Origin: an uncultured Acidobacteriaceae bacterium
GTDB taxonomy: Bacteria; Acidobacteriota; Terriglobia; Terriglobales; Acidobacteriaceae
Length of the DNA: 64,000 nt
Reading direction: 5' to 3'
Assembly: GCA_937879855.1 (NCBI GenBank)
Contig: CALFMO010000006.1
Coordinates: 62,001-126,000, forward strand
Made by a program: the position numbers and the translations under genes. Below, in pieces: positions 15,895-25,376 of this stretch (position 1 is the first letter of the stretch; every line of letters begins with the position of its first letter). The notes beneath the pieces were generated by a model. That model was given only the letters and a program-made list of their open reading frames with translations, was not told the DNA's origin and ran no database searches.

Positions 15895-17802
15895 CTAGCG
15901 TTTGTCTCTGTAATCAATCACGGTGCGAACTTGGGCTCCGAACTTTTCTTGCATGCGACGGACGACTGGATCTTGCTCGGCGCGTCCGCGGCCGCTTGGG
16001 CCAGGAGCGTGTGTGCCGCCACCATTCCGTTTATTTTCCTGTGAGGTCACGGTCGCGCCGGGAACAACTCTTAGCTTCACCGCACGGCCGAGAACGCCGC
16101 TGGCGGAGGCGATGGCCAGCCGTTTTGCCTCGGAACTGAGCGACATGTCGACTACAGTTTGCGATTCTTCAATCTTGATGACCAGTTCGTTGCCCTGAAT
16201 GCTCCATTCTCCGGCAGAGAGCATGGAGACAAGAATGCGTTGGTTGCCGTCGGCGAGGGCTTGCAGAACTGCGTTCTGCAAATGTTCCATTGGCGCCTGC
16301 GCTACCGCGGTCGTTACTGGCACCGGTGAAGCTTCGAATTCGGGTTCAGGAGCCGGAGATTTGGCGGTACCGGCAGAGACGTAGCCAGCTATGTCTCTAC
16401 GATCCTCATCATCAAGTAAAGAAGAGGGCGCGGCGGAGCCCATGATCACTGGTTCGGGCGTGCTGGCTGTGGCTACGATGCGGGGGCCATTTGCAGGCGC
16501 GGGATCGGAGGAGGCTTCCTGTCTTGGCGTGCCTTTGCGGGCGGAATCGGCGGCGAATGGGGAAACGAAGTTTGGACGCGCAGGCTCGGAGCGGCGTGTT
16601 TCGGAATTCGGCACGGCGCCAACAATCGCCGGCCTCGCGGGCGGCTTCTGCACAGTTGCAATGGGCGCGGCGGCTGCGTCGCTAAGCAATTGCTCGATGG
16701 GGATAAGCTTTTGTGCATGGGCCATTTTGAGTAGGCCAAGCTCGAGATGGAAACGTTGTTCCTGCTTGTATCCCAGCTCGCTGTGGGTGCGGAGCATGAT
16801 CTGCAGGTGGCGCGTGAGATCTTCTTCGCCGAACCATTCTGCGACGCGAGCGACCCGCTCGCGCTCTTCGCTCGAAATTTGCAGTAAGGAAGAATCTTTC
16901 CCTGCGATTTTCGCGACCGTCGCGTTGCGCAGAAAACGAACCATCTGGCGGGCAAAGTGTGTGGGGCTGTGGCCTTCACCAATAAGGTGATCGACCTGGC
17001 GGAGAGTTTCTTCACTCTTGCCCTCGGAAACGGCTTGCATCACTTGTTCGAGGATATGAGCCGGAGCGGCACCGACGAGGTTGCGCACGGAATCGGAGGT
17101 GACTCTTCCGCTGGCCGATGCGATGGCCTGCTCGAGAATGGAAAGCGCGTCGCGCATGGAGCCGTCACCGGCTTCGGCAAGCAAGGCGAGGGCATCATCG
17201 TCGGCTTCGATCTTTTCGCGCGTAACTAGGTCGCGCAGCTGGGCGACGATGGCGTCGAACTTGACGGCGCGAAAGCTGAAGTGCTGGCAGCGCGAGCGGA
17301 TGGTTTGGGGAATATCCTCGGGCTGCGTGGTGGCGAGCATGAAGACGATGTGGTCGGGCGGTTCCTCCAGAGTCTTGAGGAGGGCGTTGAAAGCGGCGTC
17401 GGTGATCTGGTGGGCTTCGTCGAGAATGTAGATCTTGAAACGGTCGCGAGCAGGGCGATAACGGGCGGCCTCGCGAAGTTCGCGGATCTCATCGATCCCG
17501 CGGTTGGTGGCGGCGTCGATTTCAATGACATCGACCGAATTTCCAGCCCGAATTTCGGTGCACGACTCGCAGACGCCGCAGGGTTCGGGGACAGGCCGAT
17601 CTTTGGAGCGACAGTTCAGGGCCATGGCCAGAATGCGGGCGACCGTGGTCTTGCCAATTCCGCGGTGCCCACTGAAGATGTAACCGTGGGCAGAACGTCC
17701 CAGTTCGATGGCGTTTTGCAGGGTACGGGTGACGTGCTCCTGTCCGATGACCTCGGAGAATCTCTGAGGACGGTATTTGCGGGCCAGGACAGTGTAACTC
17801 AT
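15895..17802 (-). CDS. dnaX: DNA polymerase III subunit gamma/tau
   Basis: Clamp-loader ATPase, 635 residues. AAA+ features: Walker A 'GHRGIGKTT' at 45-53, zinc-binding cysteines C64, C75, C78 and C81, Walker B 'LDEAH' at 127-131 and sensor 'SRC'. Domain III follows to about 370. Residues 375-500 are a Pro/Ala-rich linker typical of tau, and the last 130 residues are a tau-like C-terminal domain. Start ATG at 17802. First gene of dnaX-ybaB-recR. Confidence 0.96.
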   Translation of the reverse strand: MSYTVLARKYRPQRFSEVIGQEHVTRTLQNAIELGRSAHGYIFSGHRGIGKTTVARILAMALNCRSKDRPVPEPCGVCESCTEIRAGNSVDVIEIDAATNRGIDEIRELREAARYRPARDRFKIYILDEAHQITDAAFNALLKTLEEPPDHIVFMLATTQPEDIPQTIRSRCQHFSFRAVKFDAIVAQLRDLVTREKIEADDDALALLAEAGDGSMRDALSILEQAIASASGRVTSDSVRNLVGAAPAHILEQVMQAVSEGKSEETLRQVDHLIGEGHSPTHFARQMVRFLRNATVAKIAGKDSSLLQISSEERERVARVAEWFGEEDLTRHLQIMLRTHSELGYKQEQRFHLELGLLKMAHAQKLIPIEQLLSDAAAAPIATVQKPPARPAIVGAVPNSETRRSEPARPNFVSPFAADSARKGTPRQEASSDPAPANGPRIVATASTPEPVIMGSAAPSSLLDDEDRRDIAGYVSAGTAKSPAPEPEFEASPVPVTTAVAQAPMEHLQNAVLQALADGNQRILVSMLSAGEWSIQGNELVIKIEESQTVVDMSLSSEAKRLAIASASGVLGRAVKLRVVPGATVTSQENKRNGGGTHAPGPSGRGRAEQDPVVRRMQEKFGAQVRTVIDYRDKR

Positions 17803-18028
17803 GGGCGGAAGAGTCGATTATACGTGATCTGCGGCGGTGCTAGCGGCTGGCGGAGCAAAAGCTTTTGACCGCGGAGGTCGCGAAGTACGCAGAGGGAGGC
17901 ATATTGGATTCCTGTCACCCAACCATAGTCAGGGCTTGCGAAGGGCGCTGGCTCGCGATAGGCTAGTGCCTCAGATTTGGCGGATTTGGCTGGGCGAGCA
18001 AGTCAATCGCGGGCCCAAAGGAGAACGT

Positions 18029-18382
18029 ATGCAATTGAAATTACAGAAGCGAACGGTAGATGGGATTGTGGCCATCGAGTGCAATGGGCGAATTGTGTTT
18101 GGAGAAGAATCTTCCCTGCTGCGGGATGAGGTGAAGAAAGCGATTGCGGATGGCGTCAAGCGCATTGTCCTGAACCTTGGCGAAGTAAACTACATCGATT
18201 CCGGTGGGCTTGGGACGCTGGTGGCGCTGCATACCACGGCGCATAATGCCGGCGGGACGATCAAACTGGCAAACTTGACGAAGCGGGTAGGCGACCTGCT
18301 GCAAGTGACTAAGTTGCTGACCGTATTTGACGTGCATGAGTCGGAGTATGGGGCACTGGAATCGTTTCGGACCGCGGCGTAA
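18029..18382 (+). CDS. STAS-domain anti-sigma factor antagonist
   Basis: 117 residues, a single STAS domain like SpoIIAA. The phosphorylatable serine lies in 'NYIDSGGLGTLVALH'. Proteins of this kind bind anti-sigma kinases when unphosphorylated and so release a sigma factor. No partner kinase or sigma gene is adjacent, so its target is unknown. The frame is open upstream, but ATG 18029 is fixed by a strong AAAGGAGA site (18017-18024) at four-base spacing. Confidence 0.9.
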   Translation: MQLKLQKRTVDGIVAIECNGRIVFGEESSLLRDEVKKAIADGVKRIVLNLGEVNYIDSGGLGTLVALHTTAHNAGGTIKLANLTKRVGDLLQVTKLLTVFDVHESEYGALESFRTAA

Positions 18383-18534
18383 ACCTTCTCCTTAAGTTTC
18401 CAGAAAGTCCAAATCCCCGCTTTTGCCGGATGCGGAAAAGACGGGGCACCGGGTTTGTCGTGGAGCGGATAGACTTGAGGCCTGCAAGGCGCAGTTCTCG
18501 CGCTAGGAAAAATAGCCCGAACAAGACTGGCGAG

Positions 18535-18840
18535 ATGCGCTTGCGGATCGAGCGGACGATTCGCGCGATACCGAGGGGTAAAGTGTCGACCTACGGCGGA
18601 GTGGCGCGGGCAGCTGGATTTCCGGGGGCGGCGCGACAGGTGGCGGCGGCTTTGCGCCGCGGATTCGGATTGCCTTGGCAACGCGTATTGGGCGCTGGCG
18701 GCGCAATTAAGTTGCAAGGGGACTCAGCAGTCGAACAGAGGCTGCGACTCGAGGCCGAGGGCGTGCGATTTCGTGGGCGGAAGGTGGATATGAGGGCATG
18801 CGAGTTTAAGTTTGGGCGGGCGAGGCGAGCGAGACTCTGA
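18535..18840 (+). CDS. Alkyltransferase-like (ATL) DNA-binding protein
   Basis: About 101 residues from ATG 18535. It matches the DNA-binding domain of O6-methylguanine methyltransferases: 'IPRGKVSTYGGVARAAGFPGAARQVAAAL' then 'LPWQRVLGAGG'. In active methyltransferases the latter motif is PCHRV. Here the acceptor cysteine is tryptophan, the mark of ATL proteins, which bind alkylated guanine and pass it to nucleotide excision repair. The frame is open back to 18430 (136 residues), but that stretch is Arg-rich and not conserved-looking. The C-terminal 15 residues are very basic. Confidence 0.85.
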   Translation: MRLRIERTIRAIPRGKVSTYGGVARAAGFPGAARQVAAALRRGFGLPWQRVLGAGGAIKLQGDSAVEQRLRLEAEGVRFRGRKVDMRACEFKFGRARRARL

Positions 18841-18865
18841 CGACAAGTGCCGGGCGTTGCCGGGC

Positions 18866-18886
18866 GGACAGCCGGGGCGGCTGTCC
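18866..18886. repeat. REP-like palindrome GGACAGCC...GGCTGTCC
   Basis: GGACAGCC (18866-18873) pairs perfectly with GGCTGTCC (18879-18886) around GGGGC. On the minus strand it reads CATGTGGGACAGCCGCCCCG, nearly the same as the element at 52532-52556 (CATGTAGGGACAGCCGCCTC). It lies between converging genes. Confidence 0.6.
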
Positions 18887-18934
18887 CACATGAGCATTTC
18901 CAACCTTAAGATCTTTTCCGCTATCGCTAAGAGA

Positions 18935-19330
18935 TCATTTTTTGAATTGCGGATCGATTTCGACCTGGTATCCCGTGACCATTTTGTTGGTCTCGTTGGC
19001 CATTCCCACTACCGACATTAATTCTTTGAACATGGCGTCGGTCATGCCTTTTTTCTGGGCGGAGACGGTGTGCGATGCGATGCAGTAGTTGCACTGGTTG
19101 GTGACGCTGACAGCGACGTAGATCATTTCTTTGGTCAACGGATCGAGCGCGCCGGGAGCCATGATCTGCTTGATGTCTTCCCATGTGCGCTTGAGCGTGG
19201 CTGGATCGTGGGCGATGGCCTTCCAGAAATTGTTGATCCAATCGGTTTTGCGGGTGGTCATGATGTCGTCGTAGACGGCGCGGACTTCAGGACTCGCATC
19301 TTTATACTCGATCAGGCCTAGTGTCGACAT
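18935..19330 (-). CDS. Carboxymuconolactone decarboxylase / AhpD-like protein
   Basis: 131 residues, all-helical CMD fold. The redox site 'NQCNYCIASHT' has the CxxC plus the downstream His of AhpD-type peroxidases and proton donors. A role in peroxide reduction or alkylhydroperoxide detoxification is inferred. HemQ lies 78 bases upstream on the same strand, so both may be co-transcribed. Confidence 0.88.
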   Translation of the reverse strand: MSTLGLIEYKDASPEVRAVYDDIMTTRKTDWINNFWKAIAHDPATLKRTWEDIKQIMAPGALDPLTKEMIYVAVSVTNQCNYCIASHTVSAQKKGMTDAMFKELMSVVGMANETNKMVTGYQVEIDPQFKK

Positions 19331-19408
19331 GTTGGCTCCGTCGTAATGGAATCTATCAAATCAAAAGATTACGCAGCGAGCGCGGAGAAAAGCGCCGCAA
19401 GAGGACGT

Positions 19409-20275
19409 CTACGGCTTGCCGGGAAGTTCTCCTGCTAACAGCTTATTCAGGTCCGCTGCGGGGACGCGCACTCCTACGTAGAAATGGCCGAACAAGGCAT
19501 AGACGGCGCTGACTTCGTCGAAACGCATTTCATAGATCAGCTTTTTGAAGACTAGTGGATCGTCGGCGAACAGGTCGACGCCCCACTCCCAGTCGTCAAA
19601 GCCGATGGAGCCGCTGATGATCTGTTTGACATCCCCGGCATAGCGTCGGCCAATGAGTCCGTGATCGTTCATCTGGCGGGCGCGTTCTTCGATGGGCAGT
19701 TTGTACCAGTTCTTGTCTTCGCCGCGGCGGCGATCCATGGGATAGAAGCAGGCGTAACGATGCGGCGGAATTTCGGGATAGAGACGTGGCCGCATGGCTT
19801 CTTTGTGGCGCTCAAGCTTGCAGGCAATCTCCGCTTTCCACTGGTCGGAATGGGGCTCGATGCCCTGGTCGGTGAGTTCCTTGTAGATCTTTAGCGTGGA
19901 CTCGTAGAGGCCGAGCTCGATGATGGAAAGATAGGACGAGGTGGGCTCGAGATAATCGCTGAGTCGCAGATTGGCGAGTTGGAGTTCGGCCTGGTTGAGA
20001 TCGGCGAAAGATTCGCGGAAGTGAATCAGCATCAAGTCGCCCTTGTGGCCGATAAGTGAGAAAAGAGCGGACTGTCCGGGAGAATGTTTCTCCATGGCGG
20101 AGAGCGCGTCGGACGCTTCCTTGGCGATGGCCGATTTTTCGACGGCGGGCAGGGCTCGCCAGGCCGGCCAACGGAGCCGCATCATCTGGTGGAGAACGCT
20201 GTAACCTTCGGTGGTCAGCGGGACTGCGGGGACTTCCGCAGCGACTTGCGGACGAGCATGGTGAGTAGTGGTCAT
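19409..20275 (-). CDS. hemQ: Chlorite dismutase-family protein, probable coproheme decarboxylase HemQ
   Basis: 288 residues. Chlorite dismutase-like fold with the HemQ hallmarks 'RRRGEDKNWYKLPIEER', the heme-ligand region 'MNDHGLIGRRYAGDVKQIIS' and 'GFDDWEWGVDLFADDP'. In the coproporphyrin-dependent pathway HemQ decarboxylates coproheme to heme b with peroxide. The first 25 residues are variable. HemQ rather than true chlorite dismutase is favoured by these motifs and by length. No other heme gene is in the window. Confidence 0.88.
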   Translation of the reverse strand: MTTTHHARPQVAAEVPAVPLTTEGYSVLHQMMRLRWPAWRALPAVEKSAIAKEASDALSAMEKHSPGQSALFSLIGHKGDLMLIHFRESFADLNQAELQLANLRLSDYLEPTSSYLSIIELGLYESTLKIYKELTDQGIEPHSDQWKAEIACKLERHKEAMRPRLYPEIPPHRYACFYPMDRRRGEDKNWYKLPIEERARQMNDHGLIGRRYAGDVKQIISGSIGFDDWEWGVDLFADDPLVFKKLIYEMRFDEVSAVYALFGHFYVGVRVPAADLNKLLAGELPGKP

Positions 20276-20379
20276 TCGGGCCTCTTTCCGGACCGTGCTT
20301 CCAAGAATGCAAAAGGATATTGTACGCGGTGCGGAGCGCGCCGGAACTTCAGGGCGTGACTTGCCACGTAACAGCCGTG

Positions 20380-20413
20380 AAAAAAAACAGCGCGCCCCCG
20401 AACGGGGCGCGCT
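20380..20413 (-). terminator. Rho-independent terminator of the TonB receptor gene
   Basis: On the minus strand AGCGCGCCCC (20413-20404) pairs with GGGGCGCGCT (20398-20389) around a five-base loop, followed by a TG and an eight-T run. It starts 19 bases after the receptor stop codon. Confidence 0.92.
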
Positions 20414-20431
20414 CAGTGCGACAGAGGAAAC

Positions 20432-23400
20432 TCAGAAGCTGAAGCGTGCCCCCACCGTGACAACGCGGGCCGCAAGGGCAGCCGTATCCTGGCCGAAGTT
20501 AGCGTTAGCAATGTTGTTGGAGATGCTGGTCGGGTTGAAATTCAAGTTATTAAATACGTTGTAAGCATCGAGCCGGAGCTCCAGCCTGGAGCTTTCGCCA
20601 AGGATTCGGTTGTTAGGAAAACCAAATCCTTTGATGATCGTGATGTCAACGTCCCGGTATCCGGGGCCGTTGAGCGAGTTGCGTTCCACGCCCGGGGGTT
20701 GCGGAAGTGCGTTACCGAAGTTGCTGCCGGTATAGGCGGTATAGGTTGGGGTCGCAAAATATGCCTTGCCCCCATTGGCATAGTTAGAGCCAGTTTTGAA
20801 TTGATCATTGCTCGTGCTGGTGCCCGCACCGCCGAGGTATGCCGAAGGCAGCAGTGTCGAATAACCGCAAGCTCCGCAGTACAAGCTGCCGCCGTTGACG
20901 CTGACTAGCGGGGTCCAGGGGAATCCAGAGTGGATATTGAGGATTCCACTGATTGACCATCCACCGACAATCTTATCTATCCACGCCTTGTTGCCGTGAA
21001 AGAAAATCGGCTGCCACATGCCGTACAGCTTGAAGGCCTTGCCGACGTTGTAGTCGGAGCGCCCGTAACTAAGGTTGGGATCGTAGGGGTAAATCTGCTC
21101 TGAGTAGGGCGCGGAACTGTTGTCCAGGCTCTTGGCCCAAGTGAATTGAACATCGGCCATAAACTGCCGACCGAAATCATGCTTCAACTCGGCGAGCATT
21201 GCGTTGTAGTTGCCGCTGCCTAAAACACCCCAGTAGTCGCCGCCGCCGATCTGCGGATTCAGGTCGTAGCCAAGGGCCGCAGGAGTCGCGTTCGGATTTT
21301 CGTGGAAAAAGATGTTGCGCGATAACGTTCCCTGATACCCCAACGAAGCTACAAATTTGTTACCCAGATCATATTGCGTGTCGAGCGAAAAATGATGAAC
21401 ACGCATGGTAGGAAGAGTGTTGGGAAAGATGCTGACGTTCACCGAGCTTCCACTCGTAGGCAGTCCATTGGGGCCGAATGCATTGGGAGAAGCCGCATTC
21501 GGATTGGCTGGATAGCCGTTGATCGAGTGCAGATTGACGGAAGTCGCATACACGATACCGGGATTGGGCGAGGTTGGGGAGCCCATTTGCAATGTGGGAT
21601 GGACAATGAGGCCAGGATTGTTGCTGATGTTCGCCGAAATCGCGAGTTCCTCCTGATTGTAGTTCAGGCCGTAACCGCCGCGAATGACCAACTTGTCTTT
21701 GAAGGCAGTCGGACTCCAGGCAAATCCAAGTTGCGGTCCGATGTTATCTTTCTGCGCGGTCCAAGACTGTCCCCTGTGAACGACCAGCCCGGTCAGGTAA
21801 GCAGAGCCGGGACCGGGAGTCGCCACGAACATGTTGTTCTCCTTCGAGGAGAGTGGACCGAAGTACGACCAGCGCAGGCCGAGATTGAGGGTGAGGTTCG
21901 GCCGGACTTTGAAATCGTCTTGAACGAAGAAGCCCCAGATGTCTGTCCGTTGATCTTGCCGATTGGTGGTCGGAAAGCCGGTCCTGGGATCGAAGTTCGT
22001 GTTTTCGGAATGAGGCGCGTCGTTGAGAAAGTCCCAAATGTTGAAGAAGGCATAATTGGGTACGCCGCAACCGGTGCACTCTTGTAGGTAAAGGAGACGC
22101 GTGACCTCGCCGCCAAACTTGATGGTGTGGTTCCTGAAAATCTTGGTGGCCACATCCTTGTAAGTGTACGTCCATTGATTCAAGATGCTGCCGACGTTCG
22201 GTCCGAACTGGCTGATGTTCGTGCCATTGACCAGACTGCCGGTTTGACCAATGGTATCGGTCGGAAGTCCAACCGGCGACTGAGGATTGGAAGTGATCTC
22301 GTTCCAACGCCACCCAGCAGCATTTACGCGAGCTTCGTTGAGGAAGCTTGGCGAGAAAGTATGGTTCCAGAGCGCAGAATAGGCGTTGTTAATTTGCGAG
22401 TGATGGAAGAGATTGTATTGGCGGGCAGGACCGTTCAGGAAAGTGGTTGTCTGCGGAACCCAGTAAATGGCAAAGGCGATCCGATTAGTTGCGTTGAGAT
22501 TGGCATCGGCGCGGCCATTGTACTGGGCTTTCGAGAAGGTGGTGTTGCTGGTGGTGACGTAGTTGGCGATGTCGGCGATGCCATCCAGGCCGCCGCCAAC
22601 CCCCGGATTCGAGGTGCTAGTCCAAGTCAGATCCTGCGTGCCCAAAGCGGTTTTCAAGGGCGAGCCGATGTCCAAACCCTGGCCGGGAATGGTTCTGCAG
22701 TCTACGTTTTCCGTGAGTCCGGCATCCGCGCACGTGGAAGGATTGATCTTTGTGCTGTTCACACCAGCCCCGGGGAAGGTGAGATAGGTCGCGGCAATGC
22801 TTCCTGCAGGGGCGGACTTGTCAAACGCTGCGGTCTCATACCACCCGTTTGCAGTATTGGTCTGTGACTTCGGGCTACGGACCGTCTCATAGGCGAAGAA
22901 AAAGAACACTTTATTCTTCCAGATCGGGCCGCCGATGCTGCCGCCAAACTGATCAAAGAAGTTTGGGTCTCTCAAATCAGTATTGTGCAAGCCATTGAAG
23001 CGCTGGTAGGCGTTGAATCCGGGACGGTGCATCGTGAAGAAAGCGCTGCCGTGAAAGTTATTGCTCCCGCTTTTGGAAGTGAGCTGAACCTGCGCGCCAC
23101 TGAAGCGGCCGTTCTCGGCATCGTAACCATTGGAGAGAACTTTGACGTTATCGACCGAATCTTCTGACGGAGTGATGATGGTAGTTCCGCCCCAGACGGC
23201 GCTGGTGGTGCTGATCCCGTCAATCGAATAGCTGTTGTCCTCATATTGTTGGCCGGCGGCGAGAGCCTGCGGACCGTTTTCGGTGGCAAATATGCCGGCG
23301 TTTCCGCCGGTGCCGCCGGGACCCTGTGTTCCGGGCAATTGTTGGGCGCCACCACCGCTTCCTTGGGAACCATCGCCGAAGACGCCGGGCGCCAACTGCA

Positions 23401-23881
23401 CGAGTTGATATACGTCGCGTCCGAACGAAGGCATGTGCTGAATTTGATTGTCAGTGACGACGCCGTTAATAGATGCGGTCTCGGATTGCAGCAGGGGCTC
23501 CGTCTCCGCATTCACGGTCACAGTCTGCGAGGCGGTTCCAACCTCGAGCTGGACGTTGACGGCGTTCGCCTGTTCGGGAATCAGGTGAAGATTGTCGATC
23601 ACCTTCGTCTGGAAGCCGTCTTTTGATACTTCCAACCGAAAGGGCGCCGCGGGGAGCGCATTGAAATTGTAAATGCCAGCATCGTTGCTGACCCTGACTT
23701 GCTGTTCACCGGTGGCAGGATTGGTCAGCGTAAGATTCGCGCCGGGAATCACTGCGCCCGAAGTATCGGTCACCGCGCCTTGAATGGATGTTCGATATTG
23801 GGCGTGTGCCGCGGCGGCAGAAAGGAGAAAGCAGGCGAATAGCGAAAAGGTGCGGAGAGCAGAAGAAGTGGAACGGCGCAT
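20432..23881 (-). CDS. TonB-dependent receptor with carboxypeptidase-regulatory domain
   Basis: 1149 residues, outer-membrane importer. A signal peptide (about 1-27, cut after AHA) is followed by a carboxypeptidase regulatory-like beta domain (30-125, 'SIQGAVTDTSGAVIPGANLTL'). Next come a plug domain with a Gly-rich insert near 170-200 ('GSQGSGGGAQQLPG'), and a long beta-barrel ending in the aromatic 'GARFSF', as outer-membrane proteins do. This Oar-like layout is typical of Acidobacteria. No SusD is adjacent. It lies downstream of the LacI-type gene, with operator-like sites in its promoter, and the GH3/GH144 genes diverge from that regulator. Uptake of their oligosaccharide substrate is inferred. 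Confidence 0.9.
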   Translation of the reverse strand: MRRSTSSALRTFSLFACFLLSAAAAHAQYRTSIQGAVTDTSGAVIPGANLTLTNPATGEQQVRVSNDAGIYNFNALPAAPFRLEVSKDGFQTKVIDNLHLIPEQANAVNVQLEVGTASQTVTVNAETEPLLQSETASINGVVTDNQIQHMPSFGRDVYQLVQLAPGVFGDGSQGSGGGAQQLPGTQGPGGTGGNAGIFATENGPQALAAGQQYEDNSYSIDGISTTSAVWGGTTIITPSEDSVDNVKVLSNGYDAENGRFSGAQVQLTSKSGSNNFHGSAFFTMHRPGFNAYQRFNGLHNTDLRDPNFFDQFGGSIGGPIWKNKVFFFFAYETVRSPKSQTNTANGWYETAAFDKSAPAGSIAATYLTFPGAGVNSTKINPSTCADAGLTENVDCRTIPGQGLDIGSPLKTALGTQDLTWTSTSNPGVGGGLDGIADIANYVTTSNTTFSKAQYNGRADANLNATNRIAFAIYWVPQTTTFLNGPARQYNLFHHSQINNAYSALWNHTFSPSFLNEARVNAAGWRWNEITSNPQSPVGLPTDTIGQTGSLVNGTNISQFGPNVGSILNQWTYTYKDVATKIFRNHTIKFGGEVTRLLYLQECTGCGVPNYAFFNIWDFLNDAPHSENTNFDPRTGFPTTNRQDQRTDIWGFFVQDDFKVRPNLTLNLGLRWSYFGPLSSKENNMFVATPGPGSAYLTGLVVHRGQSWTAQKDNIGPQLGFAWSPTAFKDKLVIRGGYGLNYNQEELAISANISNNPGLIVHPTLQMGSPTSPNPGIVYATSVNLHSINGYPANPNAASPNAFGPNGLPTSGSSVNVSIFPNTLPTMRVHHFSLDTQYDLGNKFVASLGYQGTLSRNIFFHENPNATPAALGYDLNPQIGGGDYWGVLGSGNYNAMLAELKHDFGRQFMADVQFTWAKSLDNSSAPYSEQIYPYDPNLSYGRSDYNVGKAFKLYGMWQPIFFHGNKAWIDKIVGGWSISGILNIHSGFPWTPLVSVNGGSLYCGACGYSTLLPSAYLGGAGTSTSNDQFKTGSNYANGGKAYFATPTYTAYTGSNFGNALPQPPGVERNSLNGPGYRDVDITIIKGFGFPNNRILGESSRLELRLDAYNVFNNLNFNPTSISNNIANANFGQDTAALAARVVTVGARFSF

Positions 23882-23924
23882 TGCGGCCTCCGAAACTTAG
23901 AACATCAATTCGGTGGAACAACTT

Positions 23925-23953
23925 TACTAAAACGCTAGAAAAGCGATTTAGTA
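23925..23953. promoter_or_regulatory. LacI-type operator region upstream of the TonB receptor
   Basis: TACTAAAACGCT (23925-23936) and AAGCGATTTAGTA (23941-23953) form an inverted repeat broken by one mismatch and a four-base centre. It can be read as two overlapping 18-bp sites with central CG, of which 23936-23953 is the better. The half-site TACTAA also occurs in the GH3 promoter. It lies 44 bases upstream of the receptor start. Confidence 0.6.
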
Positions 23954-24064
23954 GCAAACTGCGGCTTGTATAGCACAGGCGATTTTCGACAGTCAAGCGC
24001 GCTATGCTGGAGGACTAGGATGCAGTTTCGGGTACACGCGGCAATAAATTTTTAAAAAGCGATG

Positions 24065-24084
24065 CCTTAACGATTTTGTTAAGG
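24065..24084. promoter_or_regulatory. Inverted repeat between lacI-type gene and TonB receptor
   Basis: CCTTAAC (24065-24071) and GTTAAGG (24078-24084) are perfect inverted arms around GATTTT. It could be a second protein-binding site or a weak transcription stop after the regulator gene; there is no T-run on the minus strand, so a regulatory role is slightly favoured. The remaining 23882-24181 region holds no gene. Confidence 0.4.
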
Positions 24085-24181
24085 TGACCAGACTTTTTGA
24101 GCGAGCGAATCGCTAGATGACTTATTGGGAACGTTATGTTTGACAAAACTTTGGTCTCCAAGGCTGTTTTTGACGGAATGG

Positions 24182-25216
24182 TTATTTAGAAATGGATCCC
24201 GCGGGGGCGCGGCCAGTGGTCTCACGAATGATCAGTTTAGGTTCAACCGTGGTTTCGCCGCCCTGGGAATCGGATGGGGAACGCCGGATGCGGCGCAGCA
24301 GAGTTTCAGCGGCGATCCTTCCCATTTCGCGCAGCGGCTGGCGCACTGTCGTCAGCGCCGGATTCTGATAGGCGGCGCTCTGGATGTCGTCGAAACCCAC
24401 CACGGAAACATCCTCAGGAACTCGCAACTTTGCTTCGCGAAGGGCGCGGATGGCACCCATCGCCGAAATATCGTTAAAGGCAAACAACGCTGTGAATGGT
24501 CTGTGGGCCGCCAGCAGCTCGCGGGCGGCCTCATAACCGAGCTCGGGCGAGGGAGAATCTCCCTGTAGTTGGGAAACGAGTGCGGGACAAATCGGGAGAT
24601 TCAAGTGCCTGGCCGCCTTCTCGATCGTGGCCCAACGGATTTCGGTATCGGAGCTGAATTCCTGTCCCTTGATAAATGCGATTTCACGATGTCCGAGTTG
24701 AAAAAGATGCTTGAGCGCGACTTCGGCAGCGCGAACGTGGTCCAGAACGATATTGGTAACGCCTTTCACCTGGTTGTGCCCTGACACCGTGACCACGGGC
24801 ACGGGCGGAGAAAGAGTCCAGGGAGTATCCACGGCTATGAGCCCGTCGACCGAACGCTCCAGAAATAGTCGGGGATATTCATCAATCAGGTCGGCGCGGT
24901 GACGATGACTGGCAACAAAGTAGAAGTAACCTTCCTGGAGAAGATAGTCTTCTACGCCACTCATGACTGACGCGGAGTAGCCGTCGCTGACTTCGGGGAC
25001 GATAACGCCGATGGTGAAGCTGCGCTGGGCGCGCAAGGAACGGGCGAAGAAATTGGGCCGGTATTTATATTTGCGAGCGGCGTCTAGAATGCGGTCTTTG
25101 GTTTCCTGCGGAATGGAATCGGCAACGGGCGAGCGATTGATGACGAGCGATACCGTAGCGGGAGAAAGCGCGAGGCGCTCTGCCAGTTGTTTCAGGCTGA
25201 CCGGTTTAGGCCCCAT
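24182..25216 (-). CDS. LacI/GalR-family transcriptional regulator
   Basis: About 344 residues from ATG 25216. N-terminal helix-turn-helix 'SLKQLAERLALSPATVSLVINRS' with hinge helix 'YRPNFFARSLRAQRS', then a periplasmic-binding-protein-like sugar sensor ('FTIGVIVPEVSDGYSASVMSGVEDYL', 'ALFAFNDISAMGAIRALREAK', 'VPEDVSVVGFDDI'). The frame continues up to 25297 with basic residues; ATG 25216 gives the family-typical N-terminus, but GTG 25222 behind AAGGGAG is also possible. It lies between the TonB receptor (same strand) and the divergent GH3-GH144 genes. LacI-type palindromes in both flanking promoter regions suggest it represses them and responds to their oligosaccharide product. Confidence 0.92.
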   Translation of the reverse strand: MGPKPVSLKQLAERLALSPATVSLVINRSPVADSIPQETKDRILDAARKYKYRPNFFARSLRAQRSFTIGVIVPEVSDGYSASVMSGVEDYLLQEGYFYFVASHRHRADLIDEYPRLFLERSVDGLIAVDTPWTLSPPVPVVTVSGHNQVKGVTNIVLDHVRAAEVALKHLFQLGHREIAFIKGQEFSSDTEIRWATIEKAARHLNLPICPALVSQLQGDSPSPELGYEAARELLAAHRPFTALFAFNDISAMGAIRALREAKLRVPEDVSVVGFDDIQSAAYQNPALTTVRQPLREMGRIAAETLLRRIRRSPSDSQGGETTVEPKLIIRETTGRAPAGSISK

Positions 25217-25330
25217 GCGCACGGTCCGGACAGCTCCCTTGGCCCGTTTCTTGGTGGTCACGCTGCGCAGTCTCGCACAAACCAATCGAGGGAGCAAGCG
25301 GATGTTTGCCGTACTCCGGCGCGATACTGA

Positions 25331-25362
25331 TTGACTTTGGTAAGAAAAACGTTTTTGATACA
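25331..25362 (+). promoter_or_regulatory. GH3 promoter with central LacI-type operator
   Basis: TTGACT (25331-25336) is a good -35 box; a -10 candidate is GATACA (25357-25362) at 20-base spacing. Between them lies the perfect palindrome AAAAACGTTTTT (25345-25356) with the central CG of LacI operators. Its flanks are also roughly symmetric (GTAAG / GATAC). A repressor bound there would block RNA polymerase. Confidence 0.55.
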
Positions 25363-25376
25363 GAGCGACAATGCCC

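Noticed and set aside
19409..20275. True chlorite dismutase
   Set aside because: Motifs and length fit HemQ better, and there is no perchlorate or chlorate reduction gene nearby.
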